The notes beneath the pieces are model-generated. The model was not told the DNA's origin. It saw only the letters and a program-made list of their open reading frames with translations, and did not search any database. Below, piece after piece: positions 26,384 to 35,097 of a stretch of 64,000 bases of DNA (within the stretch, counting starts at the first letter, position 1; each line of letters opens with the position of its first letter). The position numbers and the translations under genes are program-made. This DNA is from JAEMQF01 sp963775015 (lineage in GTDB: Bacteria; Pseudomonadota; Gammaproteobacteria; Burkholderiales; Burkholderiaceae_C), in the NCBI GenBank assembly GCA_963775015.1, contig CAVZHI010000018.1, positions 1 to 64,000 on the forward strand, written 5' to 3'.

Positions 26384-28000
26384 ATGCCGCGCATCGAGTC
26401 GAGTCTCTCCACGAGCAGCGAAGGCTTTCGCGCGAACCGCGAAGCGATGCTCGCGCTCATTCAGCAGGTGCGCAGCCATGAACAGCGGAGCAGCGCCAAG
26501 TCAGCGCTCGCGCGACCGCGCTTCGAGGCGCGGAACCAGCTGCTGCCTCGCGAACGCCTCGCGTTGCTGCTCGATCCGGGAACGCCGTTCCTCGAACTCG
26601 CCACGCTCGCCGGACTCGGGCTCGACAATCCGGACCTGAACCAGAGCGTTCCCGGTGGCGGCGTGATCGGCGGCATCGGCACGGTGAGCGGTGTGTGCTG
26701 CATGGTCACTGCGTCGGACTCGGGAATCGACGCCGGCGCGCTGCAACCGATGGGCCTGGAGAAAAAACTGCGCCTGCAGGAACTCGCGCTCGAGAACAAG
26801 TTGCCGCTGGTGCAACTCGTGGAAAGCGCCGGAGCGAACCTGATGGCGTACCGCGTCGCCGACTTCGTTCGCGGCGGCGCGCTGTTCCGCAATCTGGCGC
26901 GCTTGTCTGCCGCCGGGCTGCCGGTGGTGACGGTGACGCATGGTTCGTCGACCGCGGGGGGTGCGTACCAGACCGGCCTGTCCGACTACATCATCATGGT
27001 GCGCGGTCGCTCCCGCGCCTTCCTCGCCGGTCCGCCGCTGCTGATGGCCGCGACAGGCGAAGTCGCCACCGAAGAGGAACTCGGCGGCGCACAAATGCAC
27101 ACGTCGATCTCGGGACTGGGCGACTACCTCGCCGAAGACGACCGCGACGCGCTGCGCATCGCGCGCGACGTGCTCGGCAAGATCGACTGGTCGCGCGGGG
27201 CCACCGCCGAAGCGCGCCCGTTCGAGCCGCCACGGCTTGACGCGGAAGAACTGCTCGGCATCATGCCCGTCGACCTGAAGCGCCCGGTCGACATGAAGCA
27301 GGTGATCGCGCGTTTTGCCGACGCGTCCGATTTCCTCGAGTTCGGTGCGAACTACGGCAGCGCGACGGTCTGCGGCACGATCCGGTTGGAGGGTTACGCC
27401 CTGGGCGTGATCACGAACAACGGCCCGATCGACGTCGCCGGAGCGAACAAGGCGACGCACTTCATCCAGGCGTGCTGCCAGGCGCGCACGGCCATCCTCT
27501 ACCTGAACAACACGACCGGTTTCATGGTCGGGCGCGCGTTCGAAGAAGCCGGGATGATCAAACACGGCTCGAAGATGATCCAGGCGGTGAGCAACGCGAC
27601 GGTGCCGCAGATCACGATCTATTGCGGCGCCTCCTACGGCGCCGGCAACTACGGCATGTGCGGGCGCGGTTTCCAGCCACGCTTCTGCTTCTCCTGGCCG
27701 AACGCCAAGACCGCCGTGATGGGCGCCGAACAGGCGGCGAAGACGATGGCGATCGTCACCGAAGCTGGCATGCGGCGCAAGGGCGAGGTCGACCAGGCCA
27801 AGCTCGATCAGTTGCAACAACGAATCATCGAGCGCTTCGAGAGCCAGATGAGCGTGTTCGTGACGAGTGCGCAGCTGCTCGACGACGGCGTGATCGACCC
27901 GCGCGACACGCGCGCCGTGCTCGCCCAGGTGCTCGCCGTGTGCCGCGAAGGCGACGCACGCGCGCCGCAGGCGATGCAGTTCTCCGTCGCGCGGCCCTGA
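26384..28000 (+). CDS. Acyl-CoA carboxylase carboxyltransferase subunit
   Basis: This is the carboxyltransferase (beta) subunit of a biotin-dependent acyl-CoA carboxylase, 538 residues. Both crotonase-like halves are present: GGGVIGGIGTVSGVCCMVTASDSG and THGSSTAGGAYQTG in the first (each shown in part), GVITNNGPIDVAGANKATHF and YCGASYGAGNYGMCGRGFQP in the second. Geranyl-CoA (AtuC), methylcrotonyl-CoA and propionyl-CoA carboxylases share this plan, and I cannot separate them by eye. No biotin carboxylase or biotin carrier gene lies in the window, so the partner must be elsewhere. The AtuA-like gene upstream makes an AtuC-like role worth testing. Confidence 0.88.
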   Translation: MPRIESSLSTSSEGFRANREAMLALIQQVRSHEQRSSAKSALARPRFEARNQLLPRERLALLLDPGTPFLELATLAGLGLDNPDLNQSVPGGGVIGGIGTVSGVCCMVTASDSGIDAGALQPMGLEKKLRLQELALENKLPLVQLVESAGANLMAYRVADFVRGGALFRNLARLSAAGLPVVTVTHGSSTAGGAYQTGLSDYIIMVRGRSRAFLAGPPLLMAATGEVATEEELGGAQMHTSISGLGDYLAEDDRDALRIARDVLGKIDWSRGATAEARPFEPPRLDAEELLGIMPVDLKRPVDMKQVIARFADASDFLEFGANYGSATVCGTIRLEGYALGVITNNGPIDVAGANKATHFIQACCQARTAILYLNNTTGFMVGRAFEEAGMIKHGSKMIQAVSNATVPQITIYCGASYGAGNYGMCGRGFQPRFCFSWPNAKTAVMGAEQAAKTMAIVTEAGMRRKGEVDQAKLDQLQQRIIERFESQMSVFVTSAQLLDDGVIDPRDTRAVLAQVLAVCREGDARAPQAMQFSVARP

Positions 28001-28020
28001 CGCCTTCTGCATCGGCAGCG

Positions 28021-28647
28021 TCAGGGTTTTCGGGCGACGATTCCCATCAACGCAGAGTGGCCGCTGTGCTGCGTGCCTTCGGTCAACTCGGCTTCGTACG
28101 AGCGCAATTCGATCATCTCCATCGCACCGAGCAATGAGCGCAGCATCGGCTCGGTGTACAGGTGCGACGCCATCGGCGGCCCGCCCGTCTTGTACTCCAG
28201 CTGCTTGGGCGTGTAGCCCTGCACGACGAGCAAACCGCCGCGCTTGAGCGCGCGCACCATGTTCCCGAACAGGCGCTCGCGCATCGGCGGATCGGCGAAC
28301 TGGACGAAGATCGCCAGCACCGCATCGTAGGTGTCCGCCGGCCACGCCCAGACATCGCATTCTGCGACGCTGTAGTCCACCGTCACGCCGGCGTCGGCGG
28401 CGAGTTTGCGCGCCTTGGCCACGCCGTTCGCGGCGATGTCGAACGCGTCGACCCGCTGCCCCTGCCGCGCCAGCCAGACGCTGTTGCGCCCTTCGCCGTC
28501 CGCGACGCAGAGCACCCGGCCTGCGGGAGCCAGCAGCGAAGCCTTGGAGCGCAGGTACTCGTTGGGCTCGGCGCCGAAGATGAGCGCGTCGCTCTCGAAG
28601 CGCTTGTTCCACGTGGCTGCGGCGTCGGCAAAGGGCGTGGTCGCCAT
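28021..28647 (-). CDS. Class I SAM-dependent methyltransferase
   Basis: This protein of 208 residues has a Rossmann-like methyltransferase fold. Motif I is GRVLCVADGEGRNSVWLA, close to the tellurite-resistance TehB-like group. The acidic loop is DAFDIAANGVAKARKLA, and the post-motif YDAVLAIFVQF and LKRGGLLVVQGYTPKQL follow. AAGGAAG lies 8 bases before the ATG at 28647. The upstream neighbour on this strand would be the epoxide hydrolase, but an IS element now separates them. The target molecule is unknown. Confidence 0.87.
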   Translation of the reverse strand: MATTPFADAAATWNKRFESDALIFGAEPNEYLRSKASLLAPAGRVLCVADGEGRNSVWLARQGQRVDAFDIAANGVAKARKLAADAGVTVDYSVAECDVWAWPADTYDAVLAIFVQFADPPMRERLFGNMVRALKRGGLLVVQGYTPKQLEYKTGGPPMASHLYTEPMLRSLLGAMEMIELRSYEAELTEGTQHSGHSALMGIVARKP

Positions 28648-28670
28648 GCTGGGCTTCCTTGATCGGCCAG

Positions 28671-28676
28671 GTTAGC
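28671..28676. repeat. Target-site duplication, left copy
   Basis: GTTAGC directly abuts the left end of the IS element. The identical hexamer abuts the right end at 30623-30628. Confidence 0.85.
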
Positions 28677-28697
28677 CCGAACTTTGACCGACTGATC

Positions 28698-28738
28698 AGG
28701 CCGTAACCCAGCATTCATGCGGGTTGCGGCCTTTTTCT
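28698..28738 (+). terminator. Terminator inside the left end of the IS
   Basis: AGGCCGTAACCC pairs with GGGTTGCGGCCT (12 bp with one G-T pair) and is followed by TTTTTCTC. It reads toward the transposase and would stop transcription entering from outside, a known way in which insertion sequences limit transposase expression. Confidence 0.8.
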
Positions 28739-28776
28739 CGCTTCGATATGTACCCATGTAATATGGCCTTGTGCTC

Positions 28777-28805
28777 TTGCACTTCGCATTGGAAATGACT
28801 ATGCT
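28777..28805 (+). promoter_or_regulatory. Transposase promoter
   Basis: TTGCAC (28777-28782) and TATGCT (28800-28805) are 17 bases apart, a near-consensus sigma-70 promoter. The transposase ATG lies only 8 bases after the -10 box, so the transcript would be leaderless or nearly so. Confidence 0.7.
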
Positions 28806-28813
28806 GTGCGTCC

Positions 28814-30553
28814 ATGTACATCGAGTCCATCCCGAACCGCGACTCTCCTCCGGCTGTCCTGCTGCGCGAGTCGTATCGCGAGGATGGCAAGGTCCGCAAG
28901 CGCACCCTGGCCAACCTGTCGTGCTTGGGTCACGAGGTGATCGAAGGTCTGAAGGTGCTGCTGCGCGGCGGCGTGGCCGTACCCAGTGCCGCGGAGGTCT
29001 TCACGGTTGAGCGCAGCCTGCCTCACGGTCATGTCGCTGCGGTGCTGGGCAGTGCGCGCGGCTGTGGCGCCTCGGTGTGGTTCGGCTCGGCGCCCGAGCC
29101 GTTGCAGCCGCTGCTGCTGGCCATGCTGGTGGCCCGCGTCATCGAACCCGCCTCCAAGCTGGCCACGCATCGCCAATTGCACGATGACACGGCCAGCACT
29201 TCGCTGGGTCGCGTGCTGGGCGTGGGCCAGTGCAACGCCGACGATCTGTACCGGGCGTTGGACTGGCTGCACGAGGCGCAGCCCGCCATCGAGCGGCGCC
29301 TGGCGCGCCAACACCTGGTGGGGGCCACGCTGGTGCTGTACGACCTGACCTCCACCTGGCTGACCGGGCGCTGCTGCGAGCTGGCCGCTCGCGGGCACTC
29401 GCGCGACGGCAAGCGCGACGATCCGCAGATCGTCTTTGGCTTGATCTGCTCGGCCCAGGGCTGCCCGATTGCCGTGGAGGTATTCAAGGGCAACACGGCC
29501 GACCCGGCCACGGTGGCGGCTCAAGTGGCCAAGCTCAAGGAGCGTTACGGCCTCGAACATTTGGCCTGGGTGGGGGATCGCGGCATGCTGACCTCGGCGC
29601 GCATCGAGCAAGTGCTCAAGCCCCAGGGCATGGACTGGGTGAGCTCACTGCGCGCGCCGCAGATCGCGCAGCTGGCCGAAGAACACGGGCCGTTTCAGCC
29701 CTCGCTGTTCGATGAGCGCAATCTGCTGGAGCTCTCCAGCCAGCACTTCCCCGGCGAGCGGCTGGTGGTGTGTCGCAATCCGCTGCTGGCCGAAGAACGT
29801 GCGCGCAAGCGGCTGGAGTTGCTGGCGGCCACCGAACTCGATCTGGCCAAGGTCGTGGCGGCCACCCAGCGCGCGCGCCACCCGCTGCGCGGCCAGGACG
29901 TGATCGCCTTGCGCGTGGGGCGCGTGATCGGGCGCTTTCACATGGCCAAGCATTTCGAGTTGTCGATCACGGACTCGACGCTGGCCTACCAGCGCAAGAC
30001 CGAAGCCATCGCGGCCGAGGCGGCGCTGGACGGGCTGTACGTGATCCGCACCAGCCTGGGCGCGAATGCGCTCGATGCCGGGGCGACGGTGGCCGCCTAC
30101 AAGAGCTTGGCTCACGTGGAGCGCGCGTTTCGCTCGATCAAGACGGTGGACCTGCAGGTGCGCCCGGTGTTCCTCTACAGCGAGGCTCGGGTGCGCGCCC
30201 ACGTCTTCCTGTGCATGCTGGCCTACTACGTGGAGTGGCACATGCGCGAGCGCTTGAAGCCGATGCTGTTCGATGACGAACATCTCGACGAGACCAGCGC
30301 GGCACGACCCTCCGCGGTGGCCAAGGCAGTTCGTTCAGAGCACGCCAAGGCCAAAGATGCGAGCAAGACGGCCGATGACGGGTTGCCGCTGCACAGCTTC
30401 AGAACCTTGCTCAAGGACCTGGGCACCCTGGCCTACAACATCACCCACACCTCGCTCAACCCCGAGGCAAAAATCATCCTCACCACGAGGCCCACGCCGC
30501 TTCAATCCAAAGCCTTCGAACTGCTCGCACTGAACCCGACTTGTACCCAGTAG
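28814..30553 (+). CDS. IS1634-family transposase
   Basis: This is a DDE transposase of 579 residues, a normal length for IS1634-type elements (the IS4-like superfamily). The first catalytic Asp is in LVLYDLTSTWLTG, the second in LAWVGDRGML, and the glutamate in YKSLAHVERAFRSIKTVDLQ. The C-terminal RVRAHVFLCMLAYYVEWHM matches the conserved family tail. There is no frameshift or internal stop. No ribosome site precedes the ATG, which fits the leaderless promoter. Confidence 0.93.
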   Translation: MYIESIPNRDSPPAVLLRESYREDGKVRKRTLANLSCLGHEVIEGLKVLLRGGVAVPSAAEVFTVERSLPHGHVAAVLGSARGCGASVWFGSAPEPLQPLLLAMLVARVIEPASKLATHRQLHDDTASTSLGRVLGVGQCNADDLYRALDWLHEAQPAIERRLARQHLVGATLVLYDLTSTWLTGRCCELAARGHSRDGKRDDPQIVFGLICSAQGCPIAVEVFKGNTADPATVAAQVAKLKERYGLEHLAWVGDRGMLTSARIEQVLKPQGMDWVSSLRAPQIAQLAEEHGPFQPSLFDERNLLELSSQHFPGERLVVCRNPLLAEERARKRLELLAATELDLAKVVAATQRARHPLRGQDVIALRVGRVIGRFHMAKHFELSITDSTLAYQRKTEAIAAEAALDGLYVIRTSLGANALDAGATVAAYKSLAHVERAFRSIKTVDLQVRPVFLYSEARVRAHVFLCMLAYYVEWHMRERLKPMLFDDEHLDETSAARPSAVAKAVRSEHAKAKDASKTADDGLPLHSFRTLLKDLGTLAYNITHTSLNPEAKIILTTRPTPLQSKAFELLALNPTCTQ

Positions 30554-30622
30554 CCGAATCCCGCCCGAACGAAATGTTCAAGCAGGACGGGGACTTATGT
30601 CTCGGGGCTCGCCAAAGTTCGG

Positions 30623-30628
30623 GTTAGC
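30623..30628. repeat. Target-site duplication, right copy
   Basis: This second GTTAGC copy contains the TAA stop codon of the epoxide hydrolase (read on the minus strand at 30626-30624), so the insertion left that protein unchanged. Confidence 0.85.
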
Positions 30629-31781
30629 GCGGTCGCAGCGGCCGAAAGAACTCGACGATCTCGTGCGCCAGCGCTTGCGGCTGCTCCATCGCCGCGAAGT
30701 GCCCGCCCTTGGGCATCACGCTCCAACGCCGGATGTCGGTGTAGATCTTCGCCGCCACCGAGCGCGGCGGGCGCAGGATCTCGCGCGGGAACTGTGCGTA
30801 ACCCATGGGCACGTTCACGCTGCCGTCGGGAATCGGCCAGGGCCCGTGCATGCGCGCGTAGTACGGCCAGAACGATGAGCCGATCGCGCCGGTGAACCAG
30901 TAGAGGCCGATGTTGGCGAGCAGGTGGTCGCGTGAAAAGACGCTTCCCACGTCGCCGTTGCAATCGCTCCAGGCGCGGAATTTCTCGACGATCCACGCCG
31001 CCAGGCCCGCCGGCGAATCGGAAAGGCCAAACGCGAGCGTCTGCGGCCGCGTGCCTTGGATCCACTGGTAGCCCATTTCCTCCTTGATCCAGACTTCGAG
31101 CTCGCGCAGGAAGTGCTGCTCCTCAGGCGTCGGATCGCGCAGCATCTTCGGGTCGCGCCGCACCGTCAGCAGATTGACGTGGATGCCGAGCAGTTTGTCG
31201 GCGTGCACGGCGCCCAGGCGCGACGTGACGAATGCCCCCCAGTCGCCGCCCTGCGCGGCAAAACGCGGGTGGCCGAGCACGCCCGTCATGAGCTCGGCAA
31301 AACAGTCGGCGATCATCTCCAGGCTGAAGCGCTCCTGCCCCGGGGCAAACGACAGGCCGTAACCCGGCAGCGAGGGCGCGATGACGGTGAACGAATCCGC
31401 CGGGTCACCGCCGAAGCGCGCCGGGTCCGTGAGGCGCGGAATGATGTCGAGGAACTCGAACACCGAGCCCGGCCAGCCGTGCGACAGCAACAATGGAGTC
31501 GGGTTCGGTCCCTTGCCTGACACGTGCAGGTAGTGCAGGTCAATGCCGTGCAGCGCCACCTTGAACTGCGGAAATTCGTTGAGTCGCCTTTCTTGCGCGC
31601 GCCAGTCGAAGCTGCCTTTCCAGTAATCGATCAGCTGCTTCAGGTAGGCGACGTTCGTTCCGTAGGCCCAGGGCTCGCCGGGGGCCTGATCGGGGAAGCG
31701 CGTGCGTGCGAGGCGTTCACGCAAGTCGGCGATTGCGCTGTCGGGAACGTGCAGTTGAAACGGTTGGGGTGCTGCCGCCAT
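30624..31781 (-). CDS. Epoxide hydrolase (alpha/beta fold, EHN domain)
   Basis: This is an epoxide hydrolase of 385 residues that would convert epoxides to vicinal diols. The N-terminal epoxide-hydrolase domain (about residues 7-110) resembles microsomal and juvenile-hormone hydrolases. The oxyanion motif HGWPGS is at 101-106, the nucleophile is Asp180 in QGGDWGA, and the general base is His361 in PKGGHFAAMEQP. I start at the ATG at 31781, with GGAG 10 bases upstream, rather than a longer arginine-rich reading from 31883. It lacks a signal peptide. The stop codon lies inside the IS target duplication. Confidence 0.9.
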   Translation of the reverse strand: MAAAPQPFQLHVPDSAIADLRERLARTRFPDQAPGEPWAYGTNVAYLKQLIDYWKGSFDWRAQERRLNEFPQFKVALHGIDLHYLHVSGKGPNPTPLLLSHGWPGSVFEFLDIIPRLTDPARFGGDPADSFTVIAPSLPGYGLSFAPGQERFSLEMIADCFAELMTGVLGHPRFAAQGGDWGAFVTSRLGAVHADKLLGIHVNLLTVRRDPKMLRDPTPEEQHFLRELEVWIKEEMGYQWIQGTRPQTLAFGLSDSPAGLAAWIVEKFRAWSDCNGDVGSVFSRDHLLANIGLYWFTGAIGSSFWPYYARMHGPWPIPDGSVNVPMGYAQFPREILRPPRSVAAKIYTDIRRWSVMPKGGHFAAMEQPQALAHEIVEFFRPLRPR

Positions 31782-31946
31782 TGCCAAGTTCTCCAAGAAA
31801 AAGCCTTGCGCGGCATTGTCAGGGCAGACGCGGCGACGCCTGCGCGAACGCGAGGCAGGTTTGGTTGCAACTCTTGCCGTCAAAGAACGTCGAGACAGGA
31901 CGGTCTTGCGGCAGCATCTGCCTCCTTGCGGAGAGGACCTTCATTC

Positions 31947-33950
31947 ATGACTACAACGACGCGAGCGATCCGACTCGCGCTGATCGGCACGAGTGCGGCG
32001 CTGATCCTGGCGTGCGGCGGTGCGGGAACGCCGACCCAGCGCCTGAAGGGCAATTTGAGCCTGCTCGCGGGCCATGCCGCGGGCCCGGGCAACTTCGACG
32101 CCGCGGGCGCTGCGGCGGGATTCTTCAGCCCGAATGGCGTGGCGAGCGACAGCGCGGGGAATGTCTTCGTGGCCGACAGCGGCAACCACACGATCCGCAA
32201 AATCACGCCCGCCGGCGTGGTGAGCACGATTGCAGGCGCGTCCGGTCAACCCGGAACGGCGGATGGGAACGGGACTGCAGCGCGCCTGAACAATCCGACC
32301 GGTATCGCGATCGACGCGGCGGGCAATTTGTTCGTCGCCGATTCGGGCAACAGCACGATTCGGAAAATCACTCCGGCGGGGGCCGTGAGCACTCTGGCGG
32401 GCAGCCCACTGGCGCGAGGCAGTGCCGACGGCGTCGGGGCCGCGGCGAGCTTCGACACGCCACGGGCCGTCGCCACCGACGCCGCAGGCAACGTCTTTGT
32501 CGCTGACAGCAGCGCCAACACGGTGCGCAAGATCTCTCCCGCGGCCGTGGTGACGACGTTGGCCGGTGGCTTCAATGTTCCTTCAGGAGTCGCCACCGAC
32601 AGCGACGGCAACGTCTATGTCGCCGACACCGAAAGTCACGTCATTCGAAGAATCACCCCCGCGGGTGCTGTCAGCACTTTCGCCGGGGCCCCGGGCGTGC
32701 CGGGAGCCAGCAACGGCGCCGTCATTGCCGGTGCGAGCTTCACCGGTCCGGCAGGCCTGGTGGTGGTCGGCAACGGGACCAATCCGGTCGTCTACGTCGC
32801 CGACACCGGCAACAGCACGATCCGCAAGATCGCTTCGGGGGCAGTGACAACGCTGGCGGGCACCGCGCAAGCGTTCGGCAGCGCCGACGCGACCGGGCCC
32901 GCAGCGAGATTCCTCTTTCCCAATGGCCTTGCCGTCGACGGCGCCGGGCAGATTTTTGTTGCCGACACGGGCAACCACACGCTTCGCAAGATCACGCCGG
33001 CGGGTGGTGTGAGCACGCTCGCCGGAACCGCCGCGGTGCAAGGCAGCGCGGATGCGCCGCCGAGCTTCTTCGGCCCGAGTGGCGTCGCAATTGACAGTGC
33101 CGGCACGGCGTACATCGCAGACAAGGGCAATCGCAGCGTGCGCAGCGTGACCGCGAGCGGCACCGTGAGCACGCTCGCCTTGACGGGCGGTGGGTTCGAC
33201 CCGCAAGCGCGGCCCGAGGCGATTGCGCTGGATCGGCTCGGCAACATTTACGTCAGCGACCGTGGTGGCGCGATCTTCAAGCTCACGCCGGCGGGCGAGA
33301 TCAGCACGCTTGCGGGCGCGCTCGGCCAGGTGGGCAGCGCCGATGGGCCGGGCGCGACGGCGAGGTTCAACGGCCCTGCCGGAATTGCCGTCGACGCGGC
33401 GGGCAATGTGTTCGTGGCCGACTCGGGCAACGCAACGATTCGCAGAATCGTCACGAGTCTCGATGGCGTGGTGACGGTGAGCACCTTCGCCGGCAGCGCG
33501 GGGGTCTTCGGCAGCAGCGATGGCACAGGCAGCAACGCCAGCTTCGCGCAGCCCTGGGGAATCGCCGCCGACGACGCAGGCAACGTCTACGTGGTGGACC
33601 CGGCGAACAACAATGTGCGCAGGATTTCGCCCGCGGGCCACGTCACGACGCTCGCCGGCCACTCCCTCGAGGCCGGCAACGCCGATGGCGTGGGCGCCCA
33701 GGCGACCTTCAACAGGCCCCTGGGGATTGCGCTGGACGGCGCGAACAACGTCTATGTGGCCGACACGAACAACCACACCCTGCGCGCCATCACGCCCACC
33801 GGCGTCGTGAGCACGATTGCCGGTGCGCCAGGTCGGCGCGGCTTTGGTGCGGGGCCGGTGCCGGGAACGCTGGCCGACCCGGTGGCGATCGGCATCGGCG
33901 GATCGACGATCTACCTGCTCGTCAACAACGGCGTCGTCACGGCGCAGTGA
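31947..33950 (+). CDS. NHL-repeat beta-propeller lipoprotein
   Basis: This protein of 667 residues has a lipoprotein signal peptide ending LILAC, with Cys23 as the lipidation site. The rest consists of about eleven to twelve units of roughly 50 residues. Each ends with V(S/T)T(L/I/F)AG and contains a strand pattern like GNVFVADSGNHTIRKITPAG, typical of NHL beta-propellers, enough for two propellers. GGAGAGGA precedes the ATG. It would be anchored in the periplasm or at the outer surface and act as a binding scaffold. It is 203 bases upstream of the cytochrome cluster on the same strand, so a link is possible but unproven. Confidence 0.87.
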   Translation: MTTTTRAIRLALIGTSAALILACGGAGTPTQRLKGNLSLLAGHAAGPGNFDAAGAAAGFFSPNGVASDSAGNVFVADSGNHTIRKITPAGVVSTIAGASGQPGTADGNGTAARLNNPTGIAIDAAGNLFVADSGNSTIRKITPAGAVSTLAGSPLARGSADGVGAAASFDTPRAVATDAAGNVFVADSSANTVRKISPAAVVTTLAGGFNVPSGVATDSDGNVYVADTESHVIRRITPAGAVSTFAGAPGVPGASNGAVIAGASFTGPAGLVVVGNGTNPVVYVADTGNSTIRKIASGAVTTLAGTAQAFGSADATGPAARFLFPNGLAVDGAGQIFVADTGNHTLRKITPAGGVSTLAGTAAVQGSADAPPSFFGPSGVAIDSAGTAYIADKGNRSVRSVTASGTVSTLALTGGGFDPQARPEAIALDRLGNIYVSDRGGAIFKLTPAGEISTLAGALGQVGSADGPGATARFNGPAGIAVDAAGNVFVADSGNATIRRIVTSLDGVVTVSTFAGSAGVFGSSDGTGSNASFAQPWGIAADDAGNVYVVDPANNNVRRISPAGHVTTLAGHSLEAGNADGVGAQATFNRPLGIALDGANNVYVADTNNHTLRAITPTGVVSTIAGAPGRRGFGAGPVPGTLADPVAIGIGGSTIYLLVNNGVVTAQ

Positions 33951-34153
33951 GCCTGCCCGTGCGGGCGCTGCGCACGGAGCACTCGCAGACCTTACCTGCG
34001 GTAACCAGCGCCGCAGGCCGGTTTAAGAACATGCAAAGAAAGTTCCGCTAGCCTCGCAGATCAGGTGCAAAGCCCCGGCGCGTGGGCCTTTGCGCCGCGA
34101 CGCTCTCGCGACGAGCGCAGGCCACCGAACCCCATTTGTGAAGATCGGACCCG

Positions 34154-35089
34154 ATGAACGCGAGCCCCGCCATCACCGCCAACAGCGCTGCAGCGCAAGG
34201 ACAGCGCAGCCAAGACAGCAGCAGCACGCCTTCGCGCCAACGCTCGTCGAGCGCGCTGTCGCGCGAAATCACCGTCTACGCGTGGCTCGCGCTGCTCACG
34301 CTGGCCGCCTGGCTGATCAGCAAGACCGGGCTCTACACCTCGGGCGACAAGGTCGGCTACTGGCTCGGCGTGGCCGGTGCCGTGATGATGCTGCTCGCGT
34401 TCGTGCTCTATCCGCTGCGCAAGCGCGTGAGCCTGTTCCACAAGTGGGGTCGCATCAAGTTCTGGCTCTGGTTCCACATGCTGCTGGGCGTGGGCGGGCC
34501 GCTCGTGATTCTCGTGCATTCGACGTTTCGAATCGGCTCGCTGAACGCCGGCGTCGCGCTGTACAGCATGCTCATCGTCGCGATCAGCGGCGTCGTCGGC
34601 CGTTTCATCTATCGCCGCGTCAACGACGGTCTGGACGGCCAGCGCGCCAGCCTGCGCGAATTGCAGGTGCGCGCCGGCTTCGACCAAAGCGAAGCGGTGT
34701 CCAAGCTGCAGTTCGCGCCGGACGTCGAAGAACGCCTGCAGGCGTTCGAGCAGCACGAGCTGCGCGCCGCGCCGACCTGGTTGACGCACCTGCGCCAGAT
34801 CGTCTGGCTGCCGGTGCAAATGCGCATCACGTACACGATCTGCGCCTATCAGCTGCGCAAGCCGTTGCGCAAAATTGCCGAACGCAAGGGCTGGAGCCGT
34901 GACGCATTGCAGCAGCGCGAACGTCTGGCCCGTAAACTCGTCCGCCGCTATCTCAGGGCCGTGGTGCGAATTGCGCACTACACCGCATACGAGCGCGTTT
35001 TGTCGCTATGGCACCTGGTTCACATCCCGTTCGTCTACTTGCTGCTCTTCAGCGTCATCGTGCACGTGATTGCAGTTCACCTGTACTGA
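34154..35089 (+). CDS. Membrane b-type cytochrome-like protein (predicted diheme)
   Basis: This 311-residue inner-membrane protein has about five transmembrane helices and a polar Ser/Gln-rich N-terminus. His108 and His122 lie 14 residues apart in one helix (FHMLLGVGGPLVILVHST), and His290 and His304 lie 14 apart in the last helix (HIPFVYLLLFSVIVH). Two such pairs are the bis-histidine pattern of ferric-reductase and cytochrome b561-type diheme bundles. I infer that it binds two b hemes across the membrane. A charged cytoplasmic or periplasmic loop of about 120 residues separates the two helix groups. The 24-heme cytochrome gene starts 8 bases after its stop, so it likely passes electrons between the quinone pool and periplasmic cytochromes. 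Confidence 0.75.
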   Translation: MNASPAITANSAAAQGQRSQDSSSTPSRQRSSSALSREITVYAWLALLTLAAWLISKTGLYTSGDKVGYWLGVAGAVMMLLAFVLYPLRKRVSLFHKWGRIKFWLWFHMLLGVGGPLVILVHSTFRIGSLNAGVALYSMLIVAISGVVGRFIYRRVNDGLDGQRASLRELQVRAGFDQSEAVSKLQFAPDVEERLQAFEQHELRAAPTWLTHLRQIVWLPVQMRITYTICAYQLRKPLRKIAERKGWSRDALQQRERLARKLVRRYLRAVVRIAHYTAYERVLSLWHLVHIPFVYLLLFSVIVHVIAVHLY

Positions 35090-35097
35090 AGCGAGGC

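Larger units (their letters stand above)
28677..30622 (+). mobile_element. Complete IS1634-family insertion sequence (1946 bp)
   Basis: The element runs from CCGAACTTTG at the left to CAAAGTTCGG at the right, a 10-bp perfect terminal inverted repeat, and is bounded by a 6-bp direct repeat GTTAGC. It carries one full-length transposase gene, its promoter and a terminator inside the left end. Intact ends, target duplication and open transposase frame indicate a recent and potentially active insertion. It sits between the epoxide hydrolase and methyltransferase genes. Confidence 0.9.

Noticed and set aside
32100..33900. Tandem DNA repeats
   Set aside because: They follow the NHL protein units and vary at third codon positions, so they are coding repeats, not a separate element.
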